NCBI RefSeq assembly: GCF_003014695.1
Contig: NZ_PYAS01000002.1
Location: forward strand, 434,001-498,000
DNA length: 64,000 bases
Source of the DNA: Dyadobacter jiangsuensis
GTDB lineage: Bacteria > Bacteroidota > Bacteroidia > Cytophagales > Spirosomataceae
Direction of reading: 5' to 3'
Position numbers and translations under genes: made by a program. Below, one piece after another: positions 19,421 through 26,233 of the stretch. How positions within the stretch are numbered: position 1 is the first letter of the stretch; every line of letters begins with the position of its first letter. A model generated the notes under the pieces. That model saw only the letters and a list, made by a program, of their open reading frames with translations, was not told the origin of the DNA and searched no databases.

Positions 19421-19496
19421 GAACAGCATGTAGACCCGGATTCAATTTTTAACCTGTCTCATGAGAAACTAAATCACACAAGTAAACTTAATATCA

Positions 19497-20450
19497 ATGC
19501 AACAAGAACAGAAAAATAAGCAGAGCATCGCCTGGGCAATGGTAGTTGTCCTTGGGCTTGCAACAGCCATGTTCGGCTACTTGTTCACAACTCAGAAACA
19601 AGAGTTGACCCAGCAAGAATCAATGGTAGTCGAAAAGGCAAGAGAGTTGGCTGTAACCAAAACTAAACTGGATTCTATTTCCACCGTATTGGATGCAAAA
19701 ATTGCGGAAGTTGAGAAATTGGGAGGTGACGTTACAGAGCTGACCAAAATGAAGGAGAAACTCGAAGCTGACAAGGTAGCATTCAGCCGCAGCAGAAGAG
19801 TGGAAACCAACAAATACCTCACTAAAATTAAGGAATACGAAAAGTTCCTGACAGAAAAAGACGAGATGATCGCGCAGCTTAAAGCTGAAAATGAGCAACT
19901 CGTAGCAAGTAACGACTCCCTGCACACACACGTGGGAACGCTTACAAGCGAGCGCGAGAAACTGGTACAACGCCAGGCTGAACTGACAGACTCTGTGACT
20001 ACTTTCACTGCGCAAAACAAAGAGTTGAGTGCGAAAGTAAGCAAAGCTGCTGCTTTGAAAGCACAAAACCTGAAAGTGTTGACTGTTAACTCACGTGGTA
20101 AAACCAAAGAACGCGACGAGTATAAGGCGAGCCGTGTTGACAAGTTGAAACTGGTTTTCAACCTTCCGGAAAACGAGTTGACTGCTCAGGAGCCAAAAGA
20201 TATTTATGTGCGTGTGTTGGATCCTGATGGAGCGGTTGTAGCTGATGATGCTACCGGCTCAGGCGAGTTTGAAGTCGATGGCGCACCATCCAAATTTACA
20301 ACCCGTGAGTCTATCGCTTATCAGAACAACAACCAGAAAGTGGAGATGTTGTACGATAACGCCAACAAGTTCCGCCCTGGAAAGTATAATGTGGAGCTGT
20401 ATGCGGAAGGATATAAAATTGGTGGCGGTAATTTCACCATCAAGAAGTAA
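19497..20450 (+). CDS. Membrane-anchored coiled-coil protein of unknown function
   Basis: The 317-residue protein has one N-terminal membrane segment (about residues 12-30, AWAMVVVLGLATAMFGYLF). A long coiled coil of about 150 residues, rich in Glu, Lys and Leu, runs from roughly 33 to 185. A C-terminal globular domain of about 110 residues follows with a beta-rich look (DIYVRVLDPDGAVV, then FRPGKYNVELYAEGYKIGGG). The layout suggests a spacer that holds a beta domain away from the inner membrane. I do not recognise the family. It is a single-gene unit closed by a strong terminator. Confidence 0.85.
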   Translation: MQQEQKNKQSIAWAMVVVLGLATAMFGYLFTTQKQELTQQESMVVEKARELAVTKTKLDSISTVLDAKIAEVEKLGGDVTELTKMKEKLEADKVAFSRSRRVETNKYLTKIKEYEKFLTEKDEMIAQLKAENEQLVASNDSLHTHVGTLTSEREKLVQRQAELTDSVTTFTAQNKELSAKVSKAAALKAQNLKVLTVNSRGKTKERDEYKASRVDKLKLVFNLPENELTAQEPKDIYVRVLDPDGAVVADDATGSGEFEVDGAPSKFTTRESIAYQNNNQKVEMLYDNANKFRPGKYNVELYAEGYKIGGGNFTIKK

Positions 20451-20478
20451 GATATAACTTCACACCATGCATAGCTAT

Positions 20479-20514
20479 AAGGCCGTTGATCATCGATCAA
20501 CGGCCTTCCTTTTT
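20479..20514 (+). terminator. Terminator after the coiled-coil gene
   Basis: AAGGCCGTTGATC pairs perfectly with GATCAACGGCCTT around a 3-base loop (20479-20507), followed by CCTTTTTT. It lies just beyond the end of the converging PPK2 gene and could act for both strands. Confidence 0.88.
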
Positions 20515-21407
20515 TAGGGCTGTTTCGTCTGGGCGTTGATAATGTCGATGAAATGGCGAAGCTCCTCGGTGCGCGCCGGTCCGGATTCGGGGTATGACAT
20601 TTTCATCTTCTTCAATTCTTCCGTAACAATCTTAGCGACGATCAGACGCAGATTCTTTTTATCATCGGCCGGCACTACATACCAGGGTGCCTTTTTGGAA
20701 GCAGTTTCATTGATACAATCCTGATAAGCCTGCATATATTCGGCCCATTTGTCGCGTACTTTCACGTCCTGTTCCTCAAATTTCCAGTTTTTGGAAGGGT
20801 CTTCAATGCGTTCAATCAGTCGTTCGGCCTGTTCTTCTTTTGACACATTCAGAAAAAACTTGATTACCCGGATACCGTTGCGGTAAAGGTATTTTTCAAG
20901 ATTGCGAATGTCTGAATAGCGATGTTTCCAAAGTTTCTCCAAATCCTCTGTCAGCTCTTCCGGCAGGCGCTGAGATTGGGTCAGGATTTCGGGCTGTACT
21001 TTCACGACCAGCACTTCTTCATAATAGCTGCGGTTGAAGATCGTGATCGTGCCGCGCTGAGGTAATACGAGGTTGGTCCGCCAAAGAAAATCGTGTCCCA
21101 ATTCAGTTTCGGTAGGTCGTTTGAAAGAGTGGATCTTAACACCAATCGGATTTACGCCCGAAAGTACATGCTTGATGGTCCCGTCTTTCCCGGCGGCGTC
21201 CATGGCCTGGAAAATCACCAGCAGTCCGTAGCGGTTGTGCGCGTACATCATGCTCTGCAATTCATCCAGCTCCTTCGCCGATTCTTCCTGCATCGCTTCG
21301 TATTCAGCCTTGTCGGCATAAATATCCTTGAATCGTGTTTTGGCCTTACCGATGTCAAATTTTTTGCTACCGTCGTAGCGATAATCATCCGAATTGAAGT
21401 CCGACAT
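20514..21407 (-). CDS. PPK2-family polyphosphate kinase
   Basis: PPK2 enzymes transfer phosphate between polyphosphate and nucleotides. The single-domain 297-residue protein has the Walker A-like loop FQAMDAAGKDG (about residues 67-76), the conserved GVNPIGVKIHSFKRPTE, and the Walker B region FNRSYYEEVLV (about 124-134). The lid region LERIEDPSKNWK appears as RIEDPSKNWKFEEQDVKVRDKW, given here in part. Whether it prefers ADP, GDP or AMP cannot be read from the sequence. It follows rdgB by 31 bases on the same strand, suggesting cotranscription in nucleotide metabolism. Confidence 0.93.
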   Translation of the reverse strand: MSDFNSDDYRYDGSKKFDIGKAKTRFKDIYADKAEYEAMQEESAKELDELQSMMYAHNRYGLLVIFQAMDAAGKDGTIKHVLSGVNPIGVKIHSFKRPTETELGHDFLWRTNLVLPQRGTITIFNRSYYEEVLVVKVQPEILTQSQRLPEELTEDLEKLWKHRYSDIRNLEKYLYRNGIRVIKFFLNVSKEEQAERLIERIEDPSKNWKFEEQDVKVRDKWAEYMQAYQDCINETASKKAPWYVVPADDKKNLRLIVAKIVTEELKKMKMSYPESGPARTEELRHFIDIINAQTKQP

Positions 21408-21438
21408 GTCCGTACGATTTAAATAATGGATAAAAATA

Positions 21439-22014
21439 TCATTGTGCTTTCAGGAAAGCGACCAGCTTCGCGAATGCGCGTGCACGGTGGCTCAGCTGCG
21501 ATTTTTCCTGCATGGTCATTTCAGCAAATGTGCGTGAATGCCCCTCCGGAACGAACACCGGATCATAACCAAAGCCGTTGGTACCACGTTTCTCGTCTAT
21601 AATGGCACCTTCCACAGTTCCTTCAAACTGGTGGTATTGGCCATTCAGCGATAATGTAATGACTGTCAGAAAGCGTGCTGCCTTGTTTGGCTTGTCTGCG
21701 AGGTTTTGGAGAAGCAGGCCGATATTGTCGTTGGAATCGCGCTGTTCGCCGGCGTAGCGTGCGGATTTGACGCCTGGTTCGCCATTCAATGCGTCGACGA
21801 CCAAGCCGGTGTCGTCGGCAAAGCAATCGATGCGGAAATTGTCCTGGACGAACCGGGCTTTTTCATGGGAATTTTCGGCGATGGTGTCGAATGGCTCAGG
21901 GATATCGGTGTCGCAGCCGATGTCGGCTAACGTAACCAGCTCGAACTGGTCGCCGAGCAATGCCTGTATTTCTTCGAGTTTATGCCGGTTGTTGGTAGCG
22001 AAGCAAAGTTTCAT
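21439..22014 (-). CDS. rdgB: XTP/dITP diphosphatase (RdgB/HAM1 family)
   Basis: The enzyme hydrolyses deaminated purine nucleotides such as XTP and dITP to keep them out of nucleic acids. The 191-residue product starts MKLCFATNNRHKLEEIQALL and has CFADDTGLVVDALNGEPG, SARYAGE, GTNGFGYDPVFVPEG and SHRARA, all family motifs. The start codon abuts a hairpin (22014-22051) described separately. Its neighbour PPK2 also acts on nucleotides. Confidence 0.97.
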   Translation of the reverse strand: MKLCFATNNRHKLEEIQALLGDQFELVTLADIGCDTDIPEPFDTIAENSHEKARFVQDNFRIDCFADDTGLVVDALNGEPGVKSARYAGEQRDSNDNIGLLLQNLADKPNKAARFLTVITLSLNGQYHQFEGTVEGAIIDEKRGTNGFGYDPVFVPEGHSRTFAEMTMQEKSQLSHRARAFAKLVAFLKAQ

Positions 22015-22051
22015 GCGTAAAATGATGGTGAAAGGAGGTGCATTTTACGCA
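22012..22051 (-). promoter_or_regulatory. Hairpin abutting the rdgB start codon
   Basis: TGCGTAAAATG (22014-22024) and CATTTTACGCA (22041-22051) are perfect 11-bp inverted arms. Read on the minus strand, the stem ends directly at the rdgB ATG. The loop on that strand contains CACCTCCTTTC, the same as the usual 3' end of 16S rRNA. It may hold the start codon in structure; this is inferred. Confidence 0.5.
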
Positions 22052-22064
22052 AAAAATGGGAAGG

Positions 22065-22134
22065 GTTAAATGCCACGAAGGCACGAATATTCACGAAACC
22101 ATTCGTGTCAATTCGTGCCTTCGTGGCATTTAAC
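22065..22134. repeat. Perfect 24-bp inverted repeat, GCCACGAAGGCACGAA type
   Basis: The arms 22065-22088 and 22111-22134 are exact reverse complements, each containing GCCACGAAGGCACGAA or its complement. The 22-base loop holds a smaller inverted pair (CACGAA with TTCGTG). It lies between the FKBP gene and rdgB. Sequences of this type are familiar to me as dispersed intergenic repeats in Bacteroidota. No T-run follows on either strand. Confidence 0.85.
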
Positions 22135-22146
22135 AGTCGAGAAGCT

Positions 22147-23058
22147 TTACTTAGCCGGAGCAGGTGCCGGAAGGGCCGGAGCAGCAGCAGGTTTAGCGCC
22201 TTTTGTAAAGTCAACCAGTTCCATTTCGAACTGCAATACCGAGTTGCCCGGGATTGGTCCGTAAGTTTCAGGTCCGTAAGCAAGGCCCGAAGGGATCAGC
22301 AACAAGCCTTTTTCACCTTTTTTCATCAAAGTAAGACCTTCGTCCCAGCCCTGGATCACCATGCCGGCGCCTACTTGCAGGTCAAGTGGCTTGCCCTGGT
22401 TTTTGGAGCTGTCGAATTCTTTGCCGTCCAGGAATTTACCGGTGTAATGTACTTTCACATTGTCGCCGGCAGCAGGGCTGGCGCCTGTTCCTTCTGTTTG
22501 TACTACATACACAAGGCCGGAAGCAGTTTTTCTGGCTTTTGCTTTCAGATTATTTTTAACCAGATAGTCTTCAATGGTTTTGGCATCGATATCTTTTTGC
22601 TTTTTACCGGCCTCAGCTTGTTGCTTCTGGAATTCTTCTGAGCTGAGGACACTTACTACTTTCACGGTAAAGCTCAGTTCCGATCCTTTTTTGATCATCG
22701 GCGGCATAGGCTGACCGATTTTCGCGAACAAAGTGTCCGCATTAACCAAAAACTTCGCGCTGTCGCCGGTAGCAAGCATGGTAAGGCCTTCTTCAAAGCT
22801 GCCTTTGTAAGGAGGTGCCTGCAATACCATTTTCACGGGGTTGTTCTCTTTATATGTATCGCGGAGCGTAGAGTCGGTACCATTCTTCAACACCAGGTGG
22901 AATGTCATGATATCCCCCAGTTTGGACTTTCTTGCATCGTCATCGTGATCGAAAAGCGTGTATTTAAGGCCGCTTTCGGTAACCTGCTGGCGATGTTGAT
23001 TGCAAGCGGCTGCGAGAATAGTTATGCCCATCGCATAACCGATTGTTTTTAAATTCAT
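22147..23058 (-). CDS. FKBP-type peptidyl-prolyl isomerase lipoprotein
   Basis: This is a foldase of the periplasm or outer membrane. The 303-residue protein has a lipoprotein signal ending ILAAAC with Cys19. Two FKBP-like domains follow. The first (about residues 40-165) is degenerate. The second (about 190-285) is canonical, with GDNVKVHYTGKFLDGKEFDS, VIQGWDEGLTLMKKGEKG and LAYGPETYGP. The end is Ala/Pro-rich. It lies 47 bases after the nrnA-like gene on the same strand. Confidence 0.93.
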   Translation of the reverse strand: MNLKTIGYAMGITILAAACNQHRQQVTESGLKYTLFDHDDDARKSKLGDIMTFHLVLKNGTDSTLRDTYKENNPVKMVLQAPPYKGSFEEGLTMLATGDSAKFLVNADTLFAKIGQPMPPMIKKGSELSFTVKVVSVLSSEEFQKQQAEAGKKQKDIDAKTIEDYLVKNNLKAKARKTASGLVYVVQTEGTGASPAAGDNVKVHYTGKFLDGKEFDSSKNQGKPLDLQVGAGMVIQGWDEGLTLMKKGEKGLLLIPSGLAYGPETYGPIPGNSVLQFEMELVDFTKGAKPAAAPALPAPAPAK

Positions 23059-23105
23059 TGGGACGTGTTAATTAGAAGATATTTTGGTGAATGTGGAATT
23101 TAAGT

Positions 23106-24140
23106 TTAGTCAACGCTTAAAAGTTCTTCCTGGTATGAAGGAAGTATGCTTAAAAATCTTGTAACTGTTTCATTTACTGATTGTTCGGATCTGCCTCCTG
23201 ACGCATTCTTATGCCCGCCACCGCTGAAATGCGTGCTGGCAAGGTCGCGTACCGAGAACGAGCCCACCGAGCGGAACGAGATCTTAACCTCGCCTTTACG
23301 TTCGATAAACATCGCCGACATCACGACGTTTTCAACCTGTAAACCGTAGTTTACGATTCCCTCCGTTTCACCGGATGCGGAATTGAATTTTTGCAATTCC
23401 GCTTCGGTAAGAACCATATAGGCCGTGCGGTATTCGGGAAGCACCGTGAGTTTGTTGCAGAGCACATAACCCAGGAATTGCAGGCGTGAAAGCGGCGCAT
23501 TGTCGTAGATCAGCCGGTGCACACGGCTCGAATCGAAACCGGTACGCATCAGATCGGCTACTGCGAGGTGCACAGCGGGCGTGACATTGCCGTGCCGGAA
23601 CGAGCCGGTGTCGGTCATAATGCCCGCGTAGAGGCATTCGGCCATGGGAATGTCGAAAATCTGGTCGGCAGGCAATCCACCTTCCATTTCCTTCACCAGT
23701 TCATACACGAGCTGGGCCGTAGCGGCTGCTGTGGTATCCCAAACCATCCATTTCGCAAAATGCTCCGGTTCGAGGTGGTGGTCGATCATCATCTTCGGTG
23801 CCGCAGCGTCCTGCACTACTTTACCGAGGTCTTTCAATCGCGACAATGCCGAGAAATCGAGACAGCAAATCAGCGTTGCCTGCTCGATTTTCTTCTTGCA
23901 TTTACCTTGGTCGGAAGCCTTCTCGTAGACAAGCACATGCTCCATGCCCGAAAGCCAGCGGAGGTTCGCGGCGTAGTCGGTGGGGCTGATCACCGTCACT
24001 TCGTGTCCTTTTTTGAGCAAATAACTGGCCCAGCCCAGAGATGAACCCAATGCATCCGCATCCGGGTCGCGGTGCGTTGTGATAACAATTTTTTGGGGTT
24101 GGGATAAAAAAGAGCGAAGCTCTTCAATGATTTGATTCAC
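23106..24140 (-). CDS. DHH-family phosphoesterase, NrnA-like
   Basis: NrnA-type enzymes degrade short oligoribonucleotides and dephosphorylate pAp. The 344-residue protein has the DHH domain motifs THRDPDADALGSSLG (about residues 22-36) and MMIDHHLEPEHF (about 137-148), and the DHHA1 motif GGGHKNASGG near residue 310. Length fits the family. It is the first gene of a minus-strand series with the FKBP lipoprotein. Whether it also hydrolyses cyclic dinucleotide products is not visible. Confidence 0.92.
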   Translation of the reverse strand: MNQIIEELRSFLSQPQKIVITTHRDPDADALGSSLGWASYLLKKGHEVTVISPTDYAANLRWLSGMEHVLVYEKASDQGKCKKKIEQATLICCLDFSALSRLKDLGKVVQDAAAPKMMIDHHLEPEHFAKWMVWDTTAAATAQLVYELVKEMEGGLPADQIFDIPMAECLYAGIMTDTGSFRHGNVTPAVHLAVADLMRTGFDSSRVHRLIYDNAPLSRLQFLGYVLCNKLTVLPEYRTAYMVLTEAELQKFNSASGETEGIVNYGLQVENVVMSAMFIERKGEVKISFRSVGSFSVRDLASTHFSGGGHKNASGGRSEQSVNETVTRFLSILPSYQEELLSVD

Positions 24141-24345
24141 AGTGACTTAGTTCAAAAGAGGTATTTCCTGTTTGCTTAGAGCCCACAAAATTAACAAAAC
24201 TGTTGGGATTTGCTTCATGAAACGCGGTAAAGGCTGGCAATCAGGCATTGATTTAATATTAGGAGGGCGTTTGAGGACGAAAGGTTCGGTATTTTAAAAC
24301 GAAATATAGTAGCTTGCAGTCAGTATCAATAATAGCCAAGTACGT

Positions 24346-24765
24346 ATGCCAACGAATAAGACATTTACCATGATCAAGCCTGACGCTGTGAAGGATGGTC
24401 ATTCGGGTTCAATCATCAAGATGATCGAAGCAGCAGGATTCCGGATTGTGGCCCTGAAAAAAACGCAACTTACCTCCGAGCGTGCCGGTGAATTTTATGC
24501 CGTGCACAAGGAGCGTCCCTTCTACAATGATCTTTGCCAGTATATGTCGTCCGGAGCGATCATCCCGATGATCCTCGAAAAGGAGAATGCAGTGGCAGAT
24601 TTTCGTACGCTCATTGGTGCTACCAACCCGGCAAATGCCGAGGATGGTACTATCCGCAAATTGTTTGCGATTTCGATGGAGAAGAACGCGATCCACGGAT
24701 CGGATTCAGACGAAAATGCGGCTATCGAAGGGAATTTCTTCTTCTCGCATGTAGATCAGTTCTGA
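24346..24765 (+). CDS. ndk: Nucleoside diphosphate kinase
   Basis: The enzyme balances nucleoside triphosphates by phosphate transfer through a histidine. The 139-residue product has [13 protein letters not shown] at the N-terminus and the active-site motif [12 protein letters not shown] with the phosphohistidine H117. Length is normal. It is divergent from the nrnA-like gene across a 205-base spacer and is followed by a terminator. Confidence 0.98.
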   Translation: MPTNKTFTMIKPDAVKDGHSGSIIKMIEAAGFRIVALKKTQLTSERAGEFYAVHKERPFYNDLCQYMSSGAIIPMILEKENAVADFRTLIGATNPANAEDGTIRKLFAISMEKNAIHGSDSDENAAIEGNFFFSHVDQF

Positions 24766-24782
24766 GAAGGTTAGCATATTAA

Positions 24783-24823
24783 AATAGAAAACCCCGAGGC
24801 GTGATGCTTCGGGGTTTTCTATT
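24783..24823. terminator. Bidirectional terminator between ndk and the fasciclin gene
   Basis: Arms 24783-24800 and 24806-24823 pair over 18 bases with one wobble (core AAAACCCCGAGGC with GCTTCGGGGTTTT). The arms themselves supply A and T runs on both sides. Confidence 0.85.
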
Positions 24824-24840
24824 GGATATATCTGTATGCT

Positions 24841-25359
24841 TTACTTTGAGATCTTTACGTACACGCTATCGATCACCTGGATAATCGCATTTGCAGCAAT
24901 TACGTCCGTTTTAGCAATTTTGGCGCCATTGACCGTGAATGCAGTGTCTTTTTTGGCGATGACAAGGCTACGTTTGCTATCGAGTGATTCATAAGTGCCG
25001 GTCTTGAGGTCGGCATATTTTACAACGCCTTTCAAAACGTGCGCATTGAGGAAATTCTCAATATCAGTGTTGGACATGCTCGTGATTGTCGAAGCGCTGG
25101 AAATCTTAGCCTTTGCGAAAGCCGCATTCGTTGGCAAAAAAATAGTCGCATTCTGTGTCCTGAGCGCGTCGCTCTTACCTATGTGTACGACAATTTCTTT
25201 CAGCATGCTGAACTCCGGATTTTCATAAATGATGTCCGTGACAGCTTTGTTTTTCACAACATCATCGGCATTCTCCTTACAAGCAATCAAAATCGTTGAA
25301 AATAGCCCTGCTGCCAAAAAAAATGTTGCCCAACGCCCCCCAAAACGGTTTTTTTTCAT
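24841..25359 (-). CDS. Fasciclin (FAS1) domain lipoprotein
   Basis: The start at 25359 gives 172 residues with a basic N-terminus (MKKNRFGGRW) and a lipoprotein signal ending ILIAC (Cys27). An in-frame ATG 22 codons upstream adds residues that do not look like a signal and is rejected. A single FAS1 domain follows, with the H1-like motif TIFLPTNAAFAKA and the H2-like end ANAIIQVIDSVYV. FAS1 domains mediate adhesion or small-ligand binding outside the cytoplasm. It is a single-gene unit. Confidence 0.9.
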   Translation of the reverse strand: MKKNRFGGRWATFFLAAGLFSTILIACKENADDVVKNKAVTDIIYENPEFSMLKEIVVHIGKSDALRTQNATIFLPTNAAFAKAKISSASTITSMSNTDIENFLNAHVLKGVVKYADLKTGTYESLDSKRSLVIAKKDTAFTVNGAKIAKTDVIAANAIIQVIDSVYVKISK

Positions 25360-25454
25360 AGCTTTCCAAGTGGTTAATTTTCGTAAAACTAATGCAAAAT
25401 GTAGTTTGATAGAATTTGTAACCATAAATTTTTAATCCTAATCCTATAACCACC

Positions 25455-26090
25455 ATGTTAAAATTGAGACGATTGATCGTCGCCGGAGCAGCTGTTTTGA
25501 TGCTCAATTCGGCGTTTTTTGCGCTGAAAGGGCCCTCCGCCGATCCGTTGAAAAAGCCTGTTAAGTTATTCAACGGAAAAGACCTCAAAGGCTGGACTGT
25601 CCATGGTACCGAAAAATGGTACGTGGATGGCGGGGAGCTCATCTGCGAAAGCGGGCCCGACAAGCAGTACGGCTACCTCACCACCGACAAGTTTTACAAG
25701 AACTTCGACCTGACCCTGAAATTCAAACAAGAGGCCAATGGTAATAGCGGGGTATTCTTCCGTTCGACGGTGACCGGTACCAAAGTTTCGGGCTGGCAGG
25801 TAGAAGTGGCGCCGCCAAACCACGACACCGGTGGTATTTACGAATCGTATGGCCGTAACTGGCTGGTGCAGATCCCGGAAGAGAAAGAAGGCTTCCTGAA
25901 AATGGGTGAATGGAATACGCTTCGCATCCGCGCACAAGGCGACCGCACGCAAACCTGGCTCAACGGCCGCGAAATGGTAGACCTTACCGACGCTAAAATC
26001 GGTGCGGGTGAAGGCTCGATCGCATTGCAGATCCACGACGGCGGCGGCATCAAAGTTCGTTGGAAGGACATTCTGCTGGAAGAGCTCTAA
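25455..26090 (+). CDS. Exported DUF1080 (3-keto-disaccharide hydrolase-like) protein
   Basis: The 211-residue protein has an N-terminal hydrophobic signal (LIVAGAAVLMLNSAFFA) and one DUF1080 domain. That domain is a concanavalin-like beta sandwich and is visible through FNGKDLKGWTVHGTEKWYVDGG cut to FNGKDLKGWTVHGTEKW, then GNSGVFFRST, GWQVEVAPPNHDTGGIYESY and IALQIHDGGGIKVRWKDILL. Some family members cleave 3-keto sugars; activity here is only inferred. It is a short gene upstream of a TonB-dependent receptor, 130 bases away. Confidence 0.9.
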   Translation: MLKLRRLIVAGAAVLMLNSAFFALKGPSADPLKKPVKLFNGKDLKGWTVHGTEKWYVDGGELICESGPDKQYGYLTTDKFYKNFDLTLKFKQEANGNSGVFFRSTVTGTKVSGWQVEVAPPNHDTGGIYESYGRNWLVQIPEEKEGFLKMGEWNTLRIRAQGDRTQTWLNGREMVDLTDAKIGAGEGSIALQIHDGGGIKVRWKDILLEEL

Positions 26091-26170
26091 AACCGGCGGT
26101 TTTTCATTCCGTCACCGGGCAAATTCATCCGCCTGAAACCGGCACTTCGTCGGAAATTACTTACTAAACG

Positions 26171-26233
26171 GCTTCATGGCCAATAGATTTGTGTCAGCAG
26201 TTACACATAATCTATTAGCCATGAAGCTTTTTT
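26171..26233 (+). promoter_or_regulatory. Large hairpin with T-run over the TonB-dependent receptor start codon
   Basis: Arms 26171-26194 and 26203-26227 are reverse complements apart from one mismatch and one single-base bulge, around the 8-base loop CAGCAGTT. The right arm contains the receptor ATG (26221-26223), and TTTTTT follows immediately at codons 3-5. It has the form of a rho-independent terminator whose T-run is inside the coding sequence. Attenuation or start-codon occlusion is inferred. Confidence 0.7.

Larger units (their letters stand above)
19189..19496. other. 308-base spacer with structured RNA candidate
   Basis: No coding region is visible. The first 130 bases are AT-rich and featureless. 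An inverted repeat with a T-run lies at 19321-19353, and a GC-rich stretch at 19355-19440 resembles an SRP RNA apical domain. Both are listed separately. Confidence 0.7.

Noticed and set aside
22056..22133. Short plus-strand frame preceded by a perfect Shine-Dalgarno word
   Set aside because: About 25 codons only, running through the 24-bp inverted repeat; this phylum makes little use of such sequences, so I treat it as chance.
22065..22134. Terminal inverted repeats of an insertion sequence
   Set aside because: Only 22 bases lie between the arms, and there is no transposase nearby or target-site duplication that I can see.
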